Below are positions 12,477-22,075 of a stretch of DNA of 64,000 bases, piece by piece. Position numbers and translations under genes: made by a program. Positions within the stretch are counted from its first letter, which is position 1; every line of letters starts with the position of its first letter. The stretch comes from Brevundimonas sp. M20 (GTDB lineage Bacteria > Pseudomonadota > Alphaproteobacteria > Caulobacterales > Caulobacteraceae), in the NCBI RefSeq assembly GCF_006547065.1, contig NZ_CP041243.1, positions 186,001-250,000 of the forward strand, in the 5' to 3' direction. The notes under the pieces were generated by a model. It did no database searches and was not told where the DNA came from. It saw only the letters and a program-made list of their open reading frames with translations.

Positions 12477-12881
12477 TCACTCCGCCCCATCCTCGATGTG
12501 GTGGATCTGGTCGTCATCCAGACCGAAGTGGTGGCCGATCTCGTGGATCAGGACGTGGGCGATGATCTCGCTGAGGCCGACGTCCCCACGCTCGGCCCAT
12601 TCGTCGAGGATCGGGCGGCGATACAGGAATATCCGGGCGGGCTCCGCCGCCGGGCCCATGCTGTCGCGACGGCCGATGTCGACCCCATGATACAGGCCGG
12701 TCAGCTCAAACGGATCCTCCATGCCAAAGCCGGCCAAGACCTCGTCGTCCGCGAAGTCATCGACGCGGATGACGACATCGCCCGCCAGCCCTTTGAACGG
12801 CTGGGGCAGGTCGTCGAACGCGGCCTTCGCCAGCCGGGCGAAATCCTCGAGGGAGGGGGCGAGTTGATCGGACCATTGCAT
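12477..12881 (-). CDS. Minimal zincin metallopeptidase family protein
   Basis: The 134-residue protein contains HVLIHEIGHHFGLDDD (residues 109-124), where H113, E114 and H117 form an HExxH zinc site. Size and pattern match the small possible metallopeptidase family found widely in proteobacteria and actinobacteria. There is no signal peptide. Substrates are unknown. It diverges from divL. The bases just upstream of the ATG belong to an inverted repeat (12890-12905) and offer no Shine-Dalgarno. Confidence 0.85.
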   Translation of the reverse strand: MQWSDQLAPSLEDFARLAKAAFDDLPQPFKGLAGDVVIRVDDFADDEVLAGFGMEDPFELTGLYHGVDIGRRDSMGPAAEPARIFLYRRPILDEWAERGDVGLSEIIAHVLIHEIGHHFGLDDDQIHHIEDGAE

Positions 12882-12889
12882 AGCGCGTA

Positions 12890-12997
12890 GGAGTTAGGGC
12901 GTAGGGCTCTGCTTGAGAAGGTCTGCACATGCGGCCGGTTCGCGCATCTCGAGACCGCGCCCCAAGCACCAAGCTCCAAGTCCTACGCCCTAGCTCC
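12890..12997. repeat. Inverted repeat between metallopeptidase and divL
   Basis: The arm at 12890-12905 (GGAGTTAGGGCGTAGG) is the reverse complement of 12982-12997 with a single mismatch (15 of 16). The 76-bp spacer has no obvious features, though both inner flanks contain related GCTTG words. It occupies most of the 171-bp divergent gap, so it may affect promoters of both genes or be a mobile-type intergenic element. Confidence 0.6.
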
Positions 12998-13052
12998 CCG
13001 CCGCCCATGCGTTATGGTTACCGAATCAGGGCTCGGGAGCTGAACGACACAC

Positions 13053-15374
13053 ATGGCCGAGGCGGACATCGCCTATGTCGCGACCGCGGGCGCCGCGGGA
13101 CTGGCGCTGGCGCTCAGCGCCTGGGCCGCGCGGCTGCGTGCGCGCCTGGCCGAACGGAACACCGCGCTTGAGGCCGCCATGCAGAAGGCGAATCTCGATC
13201 TGTCCGCCCGGGACGGCGCGCTGGCGGCGTTCGAGGACGTTCGTGTCGCCCTGACGCCCGGCGGCGGGGCTGACCGACTGGGCTCGCCCGCAACATGGGA
13301 CATGATTGTCCGGGATCTGACGAAGGGCGTCGAGGTCTTCCCCGATGACCCTGCCTATGTGGTTCTGGACGCCGTGCGCGGCGTGGCCGGACCGCGTCTG
13401 GATGGGCTGATCGAGCGTGGCGAGGCGTTCGACGCCGTGCTGGAAGGCGAGTCCGGTGCGTGGGCGGTCGAGGGCCGAAGCGCCGCCGGCGCCGCCTGGC
13501 TGCGCCTGTCCCGGCTTGGGCTGATCGGCACGGCGGCAGAGAGCGGGCTGGGGCTGCTGGCCGACTACTATCCGGCGCCGACCTGGGTAGTCGATGCGGG
13601 CGGGCGTCTGGCCTGGGCCAACCGCGCCTGGCTGGCCGAAATGAAGGTCGAGACGGTCGAGGCCGCGCGCGACAAGACCCTGACCTTCGACCGCGGCGCG
13701 GACGCCATCGTGGCCGAAGCCGGGCGGCTGCATCAGCGTCAGGAAGGCTTCCGCTGGACGACGGGCGGCGGACGTCGCCGCGCCTGGCGGATCGTCGCCG
13801 AGCCCGCGCCCGGCGGCGGCGTACTGGCCTTTGCCCTGGACATGACCGAGGCCGAGGAGACGCGCGACACCCTGCGTCGCCACGTCGAGGCCCATGACGA
13901 AACCCTGAACCATATCGCCGACGCGGTCGCCATCTTCGGCCCGTCCAGGCGGCTGGCGTTCCACAACACCGCCTTCCAGCAGATGTTCAGCGTCGATCCC
14001 GGCTATCTCGATGAGCGGCCGACGCATGCCGAACTGCTGGACCGCCTGCGCCAGCGCCGCCTGCTGCCCGAGGTCATCGACTATGCGGGCTGGAAGGCGC
14101 GCGAGCTGGACTTCTACGGGGCCGCCGCGGCCGCGCCGGATGACAGCTGGTCCCTGCCGGACGGGCGCACCCTGCGCGTCGTGCGTCAGCCGCACCCGCT
14201 GGGCGGGGTCCTGCTGCTGTTCTCGGATATCACTGACGAGCTGAAACTGCGCAGCCGCTTCAACGCCCAGATCCAGGTCCAGACGGCGACGCTCGACAAG
14301 CTCAACGACGCCGTCGCCGTGTTCGGTTCCGACGGCCGTATCCGCCTGCACAACGAGGCGTTCGAGACCTTCTGGAGCGTGACCGGCGAACAGCTGCGCG
14401 CGGCCGGGGATTTCGACGCCGTCGCCGCCCTCTGCCAGAAGACCATGCCGGACCAGAGCCTCTGGCTGGGCCTGAAGGCGCGGGTTGCTGATCCGGACCC
14501 CGAAAGCCGTGTGCCGATCTCGGGCGAGGGACGCACGGCCGATGGTCGCGTGGCCGCCTGGCAGACCCGCCCGCTTCCCGACGGCGCCACACTGGTGGCC
14601 TTCTCGGATGTCACCGCCCGCCGTGAGCTGGAGCAGGCGCTGGCCGCCAAGGCGCAGGCGCTGGAAGAGTCCACGGCATTGAAGCGCGAGTTCGTGGGCA
14701 GCGTCTCCTATGAACTGCGCACACCGCTGACGACCATCGTCGGCTACTCCGAACTGCTTGAACTGCAAGGCGATCTGCCCGAGCGAAGCCGGCAGCACGC
14801 GGGCGCCATCCGCGTCGCCGCCAGCCAACTGGCGACCTCAATCGACGATGTGCTGGACATGGCCCAGATTGATGCGGGCGAGATGGAACTGACATTGGGC
14901 GATGTCCGGGTCAGCGATCTTCTGGACACCGCAGCCGAAAAGGTGCGTGCCCGGATCGAGGGTCGGGGCGCGACCCTGACCGTGACTTGTCCGGCGGGTC
15001 TGCGTCCTATCCGCGCCGATGCGCAGCGGGTCGGGCAGGCGCTGGAGCATCTTCTGGACAACGCCGCCCGTGCGGTGGGCGAGGGCGGCTCGGTCAATCT
15101 GATCGCCGAGGGCGCACCTTCCGAGATCCGTCTCCGGGTCGAGGACAGCGGGCGGGGTATTCCCTACCATCTGCAAGCCCATGTCTTTGATCGCTTCGTC
15201 CGGCGCGAGCGGGGCGGCCCGGGGGTCGGTCTGGCGCTGGTGAAGGCGCTTGTCGAGTTGCACGGCGGCTGGGCCGAGGTGGAGAGCGAACCCGGCAAGG
15301 GCGCGGCCTTCATTCTGCATCTGCCCCTGGAAGCAGCGAGCGTCGCCGCCGCGCCGGAGTTGCGGCTCGGCTAG
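13053..15374 (+). CDS. divL: DivL-like atypical sensor kinase (Tyr in H-box)
   Basis: The protein has an N-terminal membrane helix (about 6-27), several PAS-like segments (to about residue 530), a DHp domain and a HATPase domain. The H-box reads SVSYELRTPLT, with Y553 where nearly all histidine kinases have His. Caulobacter DivL (about 769 residues) has Tyr at the matching position 550; this product has 773. The ATPase domain keeps DNAARAV, EDSGRGIP and GVGLALV. In Caulobacter DivL acts at the cell pole with CckA and phosphorylated DivK to control CtrA phosphorylation and asymmetric division. The same role here is an inference from the shared residue, length and architecture. Confidence 0.88.
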   Translation: MAEADIAYVATAGAAGLALALSAWAARLRARLAERNTALEAAMQKANLDLSARDGALAAFEDVRVALTPGGGADRLGSPATWDMIVRDLTKGVEVFPDDPAYVVLDAVRGVAGPRLDGLIERGEAFDAVLEGESGAWAVEGRSAAGAAWLRLSRLGLIGTAAESGLGLLADYYPAPTWVVDAGGRLAWANRAWLAEMKVETVEAARDKTLTFDRGADAIVAEAGRLHQRQEGFRWTTGGGRRRAWRIVAEPAPGGGVLAFALDMTEAEETRDTLRRHVEAHDETLNHIADAVAIFGPSRRLAFHNTAFQQMFSVDPGYLDERPTHAELLDRLRQRRLLPEVIDYAGWKARELDFYGAAAAAPDDSWSLPDGRTLRVVRQPHPLGGVLLLFSDITDELKLRSRFNAQIQVQTATLDKLNDAVAVFGSDGRIRLHNEAFETFWSVTGEQLRAAGDFDAVAALCQKTMPDQSLWLGLKARVADPDPESRVPISGEGRTADGRVAAWQTRPLPDGATLVAFSDVTARRELEQALAAKAQALEESTALKREFVGSVSYELRTPLTTIVGYSELLELQGDLPERSRQHAGAIRVAASQLATSIDDVLDMAQIDAGEMELTLGDVRVSDLLDTAAEKVRARIEGRGATLTVTCPAGLRPIRADAQRVGQALEHLLDNAARAVGEGGSVNLIAEGAPSEIRLRVEDSGRGIPYHLQAHVFDRFVRRERGGPGVGLALVKALVELHGGWAEVESEPGKGAAFILHLPLEAASVAAAPELRLG

Positions 15375-15412
15375 TTTGGTATAGAGCGGCGGAGAACTTC
15401 AGGATCCGCCCC

Positions 15413-16267
15413 ATGGCCAAGCTGCTCAAGACCGCCCTCATCTACGACTTCGACGGCACCCTCGCCCGCGGGAACATGCAGGAAGTCAGCTTCATTCCGT
15501 CCGTGGGCATGGGCATCGGCGACTTCTGGGGCGAGGCCGAGGCGCTGACCAAGGAAGCCGACGGCGACGGCATCCTGATGTACATGCAGCTGATGCTGCA
15601 GCACGCCCGCCAGAACGGCGCGCCGATCACCCGCGAGGGGCTGCGTGAGCACGGGCAGGACGTGAAGCTGTTCGACGGCCTGAAAAGCGACCTCACCGGC
15701 AAGGGCTGGTTCGAGCGCATCAACGCCAAGGGCCGCGAGTACGGTCTGGATATCGAGCACTACATCGTCTCCGCCGGGCTGGAGGAGATGATCGACGGCT
15801 GTCCGATTCGTGACGAGTTCCACCATGTGTTCGCGTCGAAATTCGTCTACGACAAGGATGGCGTCGCCATCTGGCCGGCGGTGGGTGTGAACTACACCAC
15901 CAAGACCCAGTACCTCTTCCGCATCAACAAGGGCGTGCTGAACCACTGGGAGCACGACAAGATCAACAAATTCATGGCTGACGACGCCCGCCCGATCCCG
16001 TTCGAGCGGATGATCTTCCTGGGCGACGGGGACACCGACGTTCCGACCATGAAGATGATGCACACCAAGGGCGGCTTCTCGGTCGCCGTCTACGATCCGC
16101 GTAACTCCGAGCGGGACCAGAAGAAGATCTATTCGCTGATCTCGGAGGATCGCGTGAACTTCGTCGCGGCCGCTGACTATCGTGAGGGCTCGGCGCTGGA
16201 CCTGATCGTGAAGGGCCTGATCGGCCGTATCGCCATCACCGCCAAGACCATGCCCGAAGGCATCTGA
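15413..16267 (+). CDS. HAD family hydrolase
   Basis: The 284 residues carry HAD motif I DFDGT (D12 nucleophile, D14) and motif IV GDGDTD near residue 205. The region between them is a large cap. These are the signatures of a phosphohydrolase or phosphatase using an aspartyl-phosphate intermediate. The substrate cannot be read from the sequence. There is no signal peptide, so it is cytosolic. It lies 38 bp after divL on the same strand, and a shared transcript is possible. AGGA is near the start. Confidence 0.88.
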   Translation: MAKLLKTALIYDFDGTLARGNMQEVSFIPSVGMGIGDFWGEAEALTKEADGDGILMYMQLMLQHARQNGAPITREGLREHGQDVKLFDGLKSDLTGKGWFERINAKGREYGLDIEHYIVSAGLEEMIDGCPIRDEFHHVFASKFVYDKDGVAIWPAVGVNYTTKTQYLFRINKGVLNHWEHDKINKFMADDARPIPFERMIFLGDGDTDVPTMKMMHTKGGFSVAVYDPRNSERDQKKIYSLISEDRVNFVAAADYREGSALDLIVKGLIGRIAITAKTMPEGI

Positions 16268-16339
16268 TCGCTGCATCCGGAACCGTCATCGGCGGCGACT
16301 ACCCTTATGAAGGCGGATGAACCGCCGGGGGAGATGTCC

Positions 16340-17299
16340 ATGCTGACCCGACTGACCGGCCTGCTGACGCTGATCAACGCCCTATTGTTCGGAGGGGCGG
16401 CCATGGCGCAGGACGTGACCCAAACGCCCATCGCGGGTTTCCCGCACGCCGTCCTCTATACTGTGGGGGACCAGCCGAAGCCCGTCGTCGTCATCCTGCA
16501 CGGCGCGGACGGCAACGATGAGGCCGGCGTTCGCTTCGGCCCCATCCTCGCCCGCATGGGATACGCCGCTGTCGGGCTTCCCTACTATTCGCCGAACTGG
16601 GGCGAGTACGGCCCGCCGCCGAAATTCCCGAACCTTCCGGGGAGCTTCATCGACATTCGGGTCGATCAGATCGCGGAACTGCGCGAGGCGCTGCGCGGCA
16701 TGGCGGGCGCCGACGTGGAGCGGTTCGGCCTGTTCGGGGCGTCCAAGGGCGCCGAATTCGCCCTGATCGCGGGCAGCCGCTATCCGTGGATCGACAGCAT
16801 TGTCGCCTATGCGCCGACCGACGTGGTCTGGGAGGGCTGGGGTCTGGAAATGGTGGAAGCAGAGGGGACGCGGTCGTCCTTCTCCTTCAACGGCCGTCCC
16901 TTGCCGTTCACGCCCTATCGCGGCTTCGTGGAGGGCCTGTTGGCCGGGCCTGCCGCCGACCTGCGCGCGATCCACGAGAATGGCCGCGCAGATCACCCGG
17001 ACAAGGCCGCCGCAGCGCGCATCCCGGTTGAGGCCTATCCGGGGAACCTGTTGCTCATCGCCGGGGGACGGGACGCCCAGTGGAACGCGTCCGCCGCCGC
17101 CACGACCATTCTGGAAACCCGGACCCGCGCTGGTTTGGAGACCACGGCCCTCATCTACCCGGATGCGGGCCATGATCTGGTCGGCGACGGCGGCGTGCGC
17201 CAGGTGGAGCGTAGCGGGGGCTCTCCCGAGGCCGATGCGGCGGCTCGTCAGGACGCCTGGCCCAAGGTCGTGGCCTTCATGGCGCGAACGCTCGACTAA
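16340..17299 (+). CDS. Exported alpha/beta hydrolase, BAAT/acyl-CoA thioesterase-like
   Basis: The start at 16340 follows GGGGGAG (16327-16333) by six bases and gives a signal peptide ending at AMAQ; in-frame ATGs at 16307 and 16334 are less well placed. The 319-residue product has the nucleophile elbow GLFGASKGAEFAL, which resembles the C-terminal domain of bile-acid-CoA:amino-acid N-acyltransferase and acyl-CoA thioesterases (GxSKGAE), an acid-bearing strand LLLIAGGRDAQW and a likely catalytic His in DAGHDL. The substrate is unknown. Its stop overlaps the PilZ gene stop by four bases on the opposite strand. Confidence 0.82.
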   Translation: MLTRLTGLLTLINALLFGGAAMAQDVTQTPIAGFPHAVLYTVGDQPKPVVVILHGADGNDEAGVRFGPILARMGYAAVGLPYYSPNWGEYGPPPKFPNLPGSFIDIRVDQIAELREALRGMAGADVERFGLFGASKGAEFALIAGSRYPWIDSIVAYAPTDVVWEGWGLEMVEAEGTRSSFSFNGRPLPFTPYRGFVEGLLAGPAADLRAIHENGRADHPDKAAAARIPVEAYPGNLLLIAGGRDAQWNASAAATTILETRTRAGLETTALIYPDAGHDLVGDGGVRQVERSGGSPEADAAARQDAWPKVVAFMARTLD

Positions 17300-17619
17300 C
17301 GGCCGCCGGCCCGCAGATAGGCCGCACGAGCGTCTGCCAGACGCGATGGGGTCAGGCCGCGCAAGCTGGCTTGGCCTGTGCGTTTGAAGCCTGCCTCCTG
17401 CCCTTTTGACCACGCCAACTCGGCTTCTATGGCGATGCCTTGGGTCAGATCGACGATCTGGACCTGTTTGGGCAGGGCCAGGTTGCGGTCCAGTCGCACC
17501 TTCAGGCCGGTGGCCGAGACGTCGGCGATGAGGCACGGCATTTCCAGCCCGGGCGCGACCACGATTCCTCGCGCGTTGACGGGTGAGCGCGGTTCAAGGC
17601 GACGGTCCTGGAAACTCAT
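17296..17619 (-). CDS. PilZ domain protein
   Basis: The 107-residue protein is essentially one PilZ domain: an RxxxR element in DRRLEPR near the N-terminus and DVSATG matching [D/N]xSxxG. These residues bind cyclic di-GMP in the family. The start at 17619 is chosen because it overlaps the upstream kinase stop as ATGA and gives a compact domain; a longer reading to 17799 lies inside the kinase gene. It is the last gene of the leftward run from sdhC. What it controls is unknown. Confidence 0.8.
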   Translation of the reverse strand: MSFQDRRLEPRSPVNARGIVVAPGLEMPCLIADVSATGLKVRLDRNLALPKQVQIVDLTQGIAIEAELAWSKGQEAGFKRTGQASLRGLTPSRLADARAAYLRAGGR

Positions 17620-18377
17620 GAGGTGATAGTGACCGGCAGACGGTTTCGATCCAGTTGCACAATGACGTCCGCGCGTACCCCGCCGTCGATCATTCGACGG
17701 GTAAGACGTTCGAAATACTGGATGAAATCGGCGATCCCGTGACGTTCTTCGGGCGTCAGGGGGCGACCGCGCAGGCTTTCTTCCTGTTCGCAGCGCCAAT
17801 CGAGAACGGTGTCGAAGCCCGGGGCGCGGAGGTACAGTCGCGCATCCAGTCGGTCCGCCAGCGCCAGATAGCGGGCGCCTGCCGCGTCGTTCACAGCTTT
17901 GCGCCAGACGGCGTCCGGGTCCTGTTTGCGCTCGAGGATGTTCAAGGGGGTTGCGAGAGCGTCCGCGGCTTCAGGCAGGGCGCCGAGGCACCAGCCGTCG
18001 ATCAGGATAACGCGGGGGCGTCCGCGAAAGCGTGACCAGTCGTCTTCCGACAGCCGGTCGTCGGTGAGCTTGTCGAAGACGGGCAGCGGAGTTTCGCTAT
18101 CCGGATCGGCGTTGGAGAGGGCTATGATTGTCCGCTCCAGAAGACCGAGATCGTGTGTTCCGGGCGGGCCGCGTGTGGCGAACAGAGGATGGATGTCTAG
18201 CGCGAGGTCAGCCCGTTCGCCCCGCGTCAGATAGATATCATCCAGCGAGAGCTGCACCCCACCGAACGCCTCGGCGGCCTTGCGCGCCAGTGTCGTCTTG
18301 CCCGAGCCCTGCGATCCCGCGACGCCGATGACTGGCGGACGATCCTGTGGCCCCGCCGCGATCAGGCGGCCGACCAC
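17616..18377 (-). CDS. D-glycerate 3-kinase-like P-loop kinase
   Basis: The 253 residues show a Walker A motif GSQGSGKT (21-28), SLDDIYLT and RGPPGTHDL, which together match the plant/yeast-type glycerate kinase-like family related to uridine and pantothenate kinases. Such enzymes phosphorylate D-glycerate, but the substrate should be regarded as unproven. The start is GTG at 18377, 17 bp after the ferredoxin stop. No Shine-Dalgarno is visible, so translation may be coupled. The stop overlaps the PilZ start. Confidence 0.8.
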   Translation of the reverse strand: MVGRLIAAGPQDRPPVIGVAGSQGSGKTTLARKAAEAFGGVQLSLDDIYLTRGERADLALDIHPLFATRGPPGTHDLGLLERTIIALSNADPDSETPLPVFDKLTDDRLSEDDWSRFRGRPRVILIDGWCLGALPEAADALATPLNILERKQDPDAVWRKAVNDAAGARYLALADRLDARLYLRAPGFDTVLDWRCEQEESLRGRPLTPEERHGIADFIQYFERLTRRMIDGGVRADVIVQLDRNRLPVTITS

Positions 18378-18394
18378 GGCGATCAGGTCGAGGC

Positions 18395-18715
18395 TCAGTG
18401 CTGGTTTTCCGGCAGGCGGACCACCAGACCATCCAGATCATCCGAGACGCGGATCTGGCAGGACAGGCGGCTGTTCGGCTGAACGTTCTCCGCGAAGTCC
18501 AGCATGGACTCCTCCATAGCGGACGGACGGCCCGTTTCGGCCTGGAACGCTTCGTCCACATAGACGTGGCAGGTCGCGCAGGCGCAGGCGCCGCCGCAGT
18601 CGGCGTCGATGCCCGGGACATTGTTCCGGATCGCGCCTTCCATCACGCTGAGGCCGTTCTTGACCTCCACGGTGTGCTCTTTGCCGTCGTGCTCGACGTA
18701 GGTGATCTTGGCCAT
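18395..18715 (-). CDS. Adrenodoxin-type 2Fe-2S ferredoxin
   Basis: This small electron carrier (106 residues) has ligands C40, C46, C49 (C-x5-C-x2-C in [11 protein letters not shown]) and C86 (RLSCQI), the layout of vertebrate-type ferredoxins. It ends with [11 protein letters not shown], typical of the group. Partners could be a P450, ferredoxin reductase or iron-sulfur assembly; none is encoded in the window. It lies 17 bp after the cyclotransferase-like gene in the sdh run. Confidence 0.93.
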   Translation of the reverse strand: MAKITYVEHDGKEHTVEVKNGLSVMEGAIRNNVPGIDADCGGACACATCHVYVDEAFQAETGRPSAMEESMLDFAENVQPNSRLSCQIRVSDDLDGLVVRLPENQH

Positions 18716-18732
18716 GTGGGGCTGCTATCAGA

Positions 18733-19074
18733 CTATGAACGGGCGACATAGACCCAGGCGTCGAGCCCGGATTCCAGTGTCACCCGGATGCGGTGGTAAT
18801 CATCGACCTCATAGTCGTCGGCGGCATGCAGCTCGGCGTCGGTGACGCGGAAGACCACGCCCTCGATCCGTCCTGAACCGTCCGTCGTAGGTCGAACAAT
18901 CGGGTGGTGGGTCAGGCCGCTCTCGGCGATCACGTTCGGGTCGGTGATCTCGACCATGGTCCGCTCATAGCCGCCCAGGGCGTCCGCCAAGCCATCCAGC
19001 CGTCGCCCGAAGTTCGCCCCCTGCACCTGCGGGTCCTGAAGGGTGCCGTAGGAGAAAAGGAGAACTTCGGTCAT
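18733..19074 (-). CDS. Gamma-glutamylcyclotransferase (AIG2-like) family protein
   Basis: The 113-residue protein has the family signature FSYGTLQ (YGTL at 9-12) and the acidic residue E89 in ADDYE that corresponds to the catalytic Glu. Members release 5-oxoproline from gamma-glutamyl compounds, but the activity of bacterial AIG2-like proteins varies. The gene begins five bases after the sdhB stop, so it is surely on the sdh transcript. Confidence 0.85.
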   Translation of the reverse strand: MTEVLLFSYGTLQDPQVQGANFGRRLDGLADALGGYERTMVEITDPNVIAESGLTHHPIVRPTTDGSGRIEGVVFRVTDAELHAADDYEVDDYHRIRVTLESGLDAWVYVARS

Positions 19075-19079
19075 CCGGG

Positions 19080-19883
19080 TCAGGCCGAGGCCTTTTCCTT
19101 CTTGCGGCTCGGCGAGACCATCAGTTTCTTGGTCTCGGCGATGGCCTTGGCCGGGTTCAGCCCCTTCGGGCAGACTTGGGCGCAGTTCATGATCGTGTGG
19201 CAGCGATAGAGCTTGAACGGGTCCTCGAGATCATCGAGGCGCTTGTCTGTCGCGTCATCGCGGCTGTCAGCGATCCAGCGGTAGGATTGCAGCAGGGCCG
19301 CCGGGCCGAGGTATTCTTCCTGGTTCCACCAGTAGCTCGGGCATGAGGTCGAGCAACAGGCGCACAGGATGCACTCGTACAGACCGTCCAGCTTGGCGCG
19401 GTCCTCCGGCGACTGCAGACGCTCCGTGGTCGGATCGGGCTCGTCCGACTGGAGGTAGGGCTGGATCGAGTCGTACTGGGCGTAGAACAGGCTCAGGTCG
19501 GTCACCAGATCCTTGACCACCGGCTGGTGCGGCAGAGGCGCGATCGAGATGGTGTCCGAGGCGCACTCGTCCATGCCCTTGGTGCAGGCCAGGGTGTTGC
19601 GTCCGTCGATGGTCATCGAACACGAGCCGCAGATGCCCTCGCGGCACGACCGGCGGAAGGCGAGGGTCGGGTCGATCTCGTTCTTGATGTGGATCAGGGC
19701 GTCCAGGAGCATCGGCCCATGATCGTCGGCCGAGACCTCGAAGATGTCCCAACGCGGATCGGCGTCGACCTCGGGATCATACCGATAGACCTTGTAGGTC
19801 TTGACGTTCTTCGCGCCGGCGGGGGCCTTGTGAACCTTGCCGGTGGTGGGCTTCGAGCCCCGGGGGAGAGCAAGCTGGACCAT
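19080..19883 (-). CDS. sdhB: Succinate dehydrogenase iron-sulfur subunit
   Basis: SdhB passes electrons from FAD in SdhA to quinone at the membrane anchor. The 267 residues contain the plant-type 2Fe-2S ligands C80, C85, C88 and C100 ([10 protein letters not shown]...LAC), the 4Fe-4S ligands C171, C174, C177 plus the later [17 protein letters not shown], and the 3Fe-4S ligand C181 region. The start codon shares one base with the sdhA stop (TAATG). Confidence 0.97.
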   Translation of the reverse strand: MVQLALPRGSKPTTGKVHKAPAGAKNVKTYKVYRYDPEVDADPRWDIFEVSADDHGPMLLDALIHIKNEIDPTLAFRRSCREGICGSCSMTIDGRNTLACTKGMDECASDTISIAPLPHQPVVKDLVTDLSLFYAQYDSIQPYLQSDEPDPTTERLQSPEDRAKLDGLYECILCACCSTSCPSYWWNQEEYLGPAALLQSYRWIADSRDDATDKRLDDLEDPFKLYRCHTIMNCAQVCPKGLNPAKAIAETKKLMVSPSRKKEKASA

Positions 19884-21667
19884 TAGTACACCCGCGCCTT
19901 GGGTTCGATGTACGAGACCTCGTCGGACATCGTGTAATTGTGCACCGGACGATAGTCGATCTTCACCGCGTCGCCCGGGGTCTTCCAGGCGAGGGTGTGC
20001 TTCATCCAGTTTGTGTCGTCGCGATCCGGATAGTCCTCGCGGGCGTGGGCGCCGCGCGATTCCGTCCGGTTCAGAGCCCCCTCGATGGTGACAAGGGCCT
20101 GATCGATCAGGTTGTCGTACTCGAGGGTTTCGACCAGATCGGTATTCCAGATCAGGCCGCGATCCGTGGTCTTGATGTCATCGCCCTGGGCGTGGATGGC
20201 GCGCAGTTTGGCGACGCCTTCCTCCAGCGTCTTGCCGGTGCGGAACACGGCGGCGTCCGACTGCATGGCCCGCTGCATCTCTATGCGCAGCTTGGCGGTT
20301 GGGGTTGAGCCGTCGGCGAAGCGGAAGCGGTCCAGACGGGCCAGGTGGCTATCGGTTGTCGAGGCCGGGGCGTCCGGCACCTTCGACGTCTTGTCGACGA
20401 CCTCCCCGGTGCGCAGACCGGCGGCCCGGCCGAACACGACCAGATCGGTCAGGGAGTTGGAGCCCAGACGGTTGGCGCCGTGCACCGAGACGCAGGCGGC
20501 TTCGCCCACGGCCATAAGGCCCGGAACCACGCTGTCCGGGTTGCCGTCGCGCAGCGTCAGCACCTCGCCGTGATAGTTCGTCGGGATGCCGCCCATGTTG
20601 TAGTGGACCGTCGGCAGGACAGGGATCGGCGCCTTGGTGACGTCGACGCCGGCGAAAATCTTGGCCGATTCCGAAATGCCGGGCAGGCGCTGGTGCAGGA
20701 TCGCCGGATCGAGGTGATCCAGGTGCAGGAAGATGTGGTCCTTGTTCGGACCCACGCCGCGGCCTTCGCGGATTTCGATGGTCATGGAGCGGCTGACCAT
20801 GTCGCGGGGGGCCAGGTCCTTCACGGTCGGCGCATAGCGCTCCATGAAGCGCTCGCCTTCCGAGTTGGTCAGGTAACCGCCTTCACCACGCGCGCCCTCG
20901 GTGATCAGGCAGCCGGCGCCGTAGATGCCGGTCGGGTGGAACTGCACGAACTCCATGTCCTGCAACGGCAGGCCGGCGCGCAGCACCATGGCGTTGCCGT
21001 CGCCGGTGCAGGTGTGAGCCGAGGTGGCCGAGAAATAGGCGCGACCGTAACCGCCGGTGGCCAGAATGACCATCTTGGCGCGGAAGCGGTGCAGGGTGCC
21101 GTCGTCCAGCTTCAGCGCGGTCAGGCCGGTGCAGGCGCCGTCCTGCATGATCAGGTCCAGGCCGAAATATTCGACGAAGAACTCGACCTCGCGACGGACC
21201 GACTGGCCGTAGAGGGTGTGAAGAATGGCGTGACCGGTGCGGTCGGCGGCGGCGCAGGTGCGTTGCACCGGGCCTTCGCCGTAGTTGCGGGTCATGCCGC
21301 CGAAGGCGCGCTGGTAGATCTTGCCTTCGTCGGTGCGTGAGAACGGCACGCCCCAGTGTTCCAGCTCATAGACCGCCTTGGGGGCCTCACGGACCAGATA
21401 CTCGATGGCGTCCTGGTCGCCCAGCCAGTCCGACCCCTTCACGGTGTCGTACATGTGCCATTTCCACGAGTCCTCGCCCATGTTGCCGAGCGAGGCGGAG
21501 ATGCCGCCCTGCGCCGCGACGGTGTGCGAGCGGGTCGGGAACACCTTGGTGACGCAGGCGACCTTCAGGCCCTGCTGGGCGGCGCCGAGAGCGGCGCGGA
21601 GGCCGGAGCCGCCGGCGCCGAGGACGACGACGTCATATTCGTGATCGACAAATTCGTAAGCAGCCAC
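19883..21667 (-). CDS. sdhA: Succinate dehydrogenase flavoprotein subunit
   Basis: SdhA oxidises succinate to fumarate. The 594 residues include the dinucleotide fold GAGGSGLRA (17-25), the covalent-FAD histidine H48 in SHTVAAQGG, the substrate-binding HPTGIYGAG region and the active-site [10 protein letters not shown]. It lies three bases after sdhD and overlaps sdhB by one base, an unbroken operon. Length is normal. Confidence 0.98.
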   Translation of the reverse strand: MAAYEFVDHEYDVVVLGAGGSGLRAALGAAQQGLKVACVTKVFPTRSHTVAAQGGISASLGNMGEDSWKWHMYDTVKGSDWLGDQDAIEYLVREAPKAVYELEHWGVPFSRTDEGKIYQRAFGGMTRNYGEGPVQRTCAAADRTGHAILHTLYGQSVRREVEFFVEYFGLDLIMQDGACTGLTALKLDDGTLHRFRAKMVILATGGYGRAYFSATSAHTCTGDGNAMVLRAGLPLQDMEFVQFHPTGIYGAGCLITEGARGEGGYLTNSEGERFMERYAPTVKDLAPRDMVSRSMTIEIREGRGVGPNKDHIFLHLDHLDPAILHQRLPGISESAKIFAGVDVTKAPIPVLPTVHYNMGGIPTNYHGEVLTLRDGNPDSVVPGLMAVGEAACVSVHGANRLGSNSLTDLVVFGRAAGLRTGEVVDKTSKVPDAPASTTDSHLARLDRFRFADGSTPTAKLRIEMQRAMQSDAAVFRTGKTLEEGVAKLRAIHAQGDDIKTTDRGLIWNTDLVETLEYDNLIDQALVTIEGALNRTESRGAHAREDYPDRDDTNWMKHTLAWKTPGDAVKIDYRPVHNYTMSDEVSYIEPKARVY

Positions 21668-21670
21668 CGG

Positions 21671-22075
21671 TCAGGCTCCGATACCCGCCGGCAGAGGGGC
21701 GGAGCCCAGAGCCAGACGCACGATGAAGAAGACGCTGGCCGCGGCCAGGGCGAAGAAGAAGAGGTTGACCAGGAACAGCGACAGGCCCTTGGCGCCCGGC
21801 GTGTGCACATAGTCTTCGACGATCACCTTCCACGCGAGGGCGGCGAAGGTGGAGAAGATGATGGCCGTGGCGGCCAGCAGGACGGCGTTCACCGGGCTGG
21901 CGAACCAGTCCATCACCATAGCGTGGGAGGCGCCGGTCAGGCTGAAGGCGACCCAGCCCACCCACAGGCCCAGCGGCATCAGCAGCAGCAGGCAGACCCG
22001 CTCCAGCGCCCATTCTTTCGCGCCGTGACGCTCGGAAATCTTGACGTTTTTCTTGAACTTTGCCGGACCGCTCAC
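21671..22075 (-). CDS. sdhD: Succinate dehydrogenase membrane anchor subunit
   Basis: The 134-residue hydrophobic anchor has three helices and the SdhD element VIVEDYVHTPG near the quinone/heme site. The start is GTG at 22075, overlapping the sdhC stop as GTGA, with GGGAGG about eight bases upstream. A longer in-frame reading to 22141 would lie in sdhC and is less likely. Confidence 0.92.
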   Translation of the reverse strand: MSGPAKFKKNVKISERHGAKEWALERVCLLLLMPLGLWVGWVAFSLTGASHAMVMDWFASPVNAVLLAATAIIFSTFAALAWKVIVEDYVHTPGAKGLSLFLVNLFFFALAAASVFFIVRLALGSAPLPAGIGA

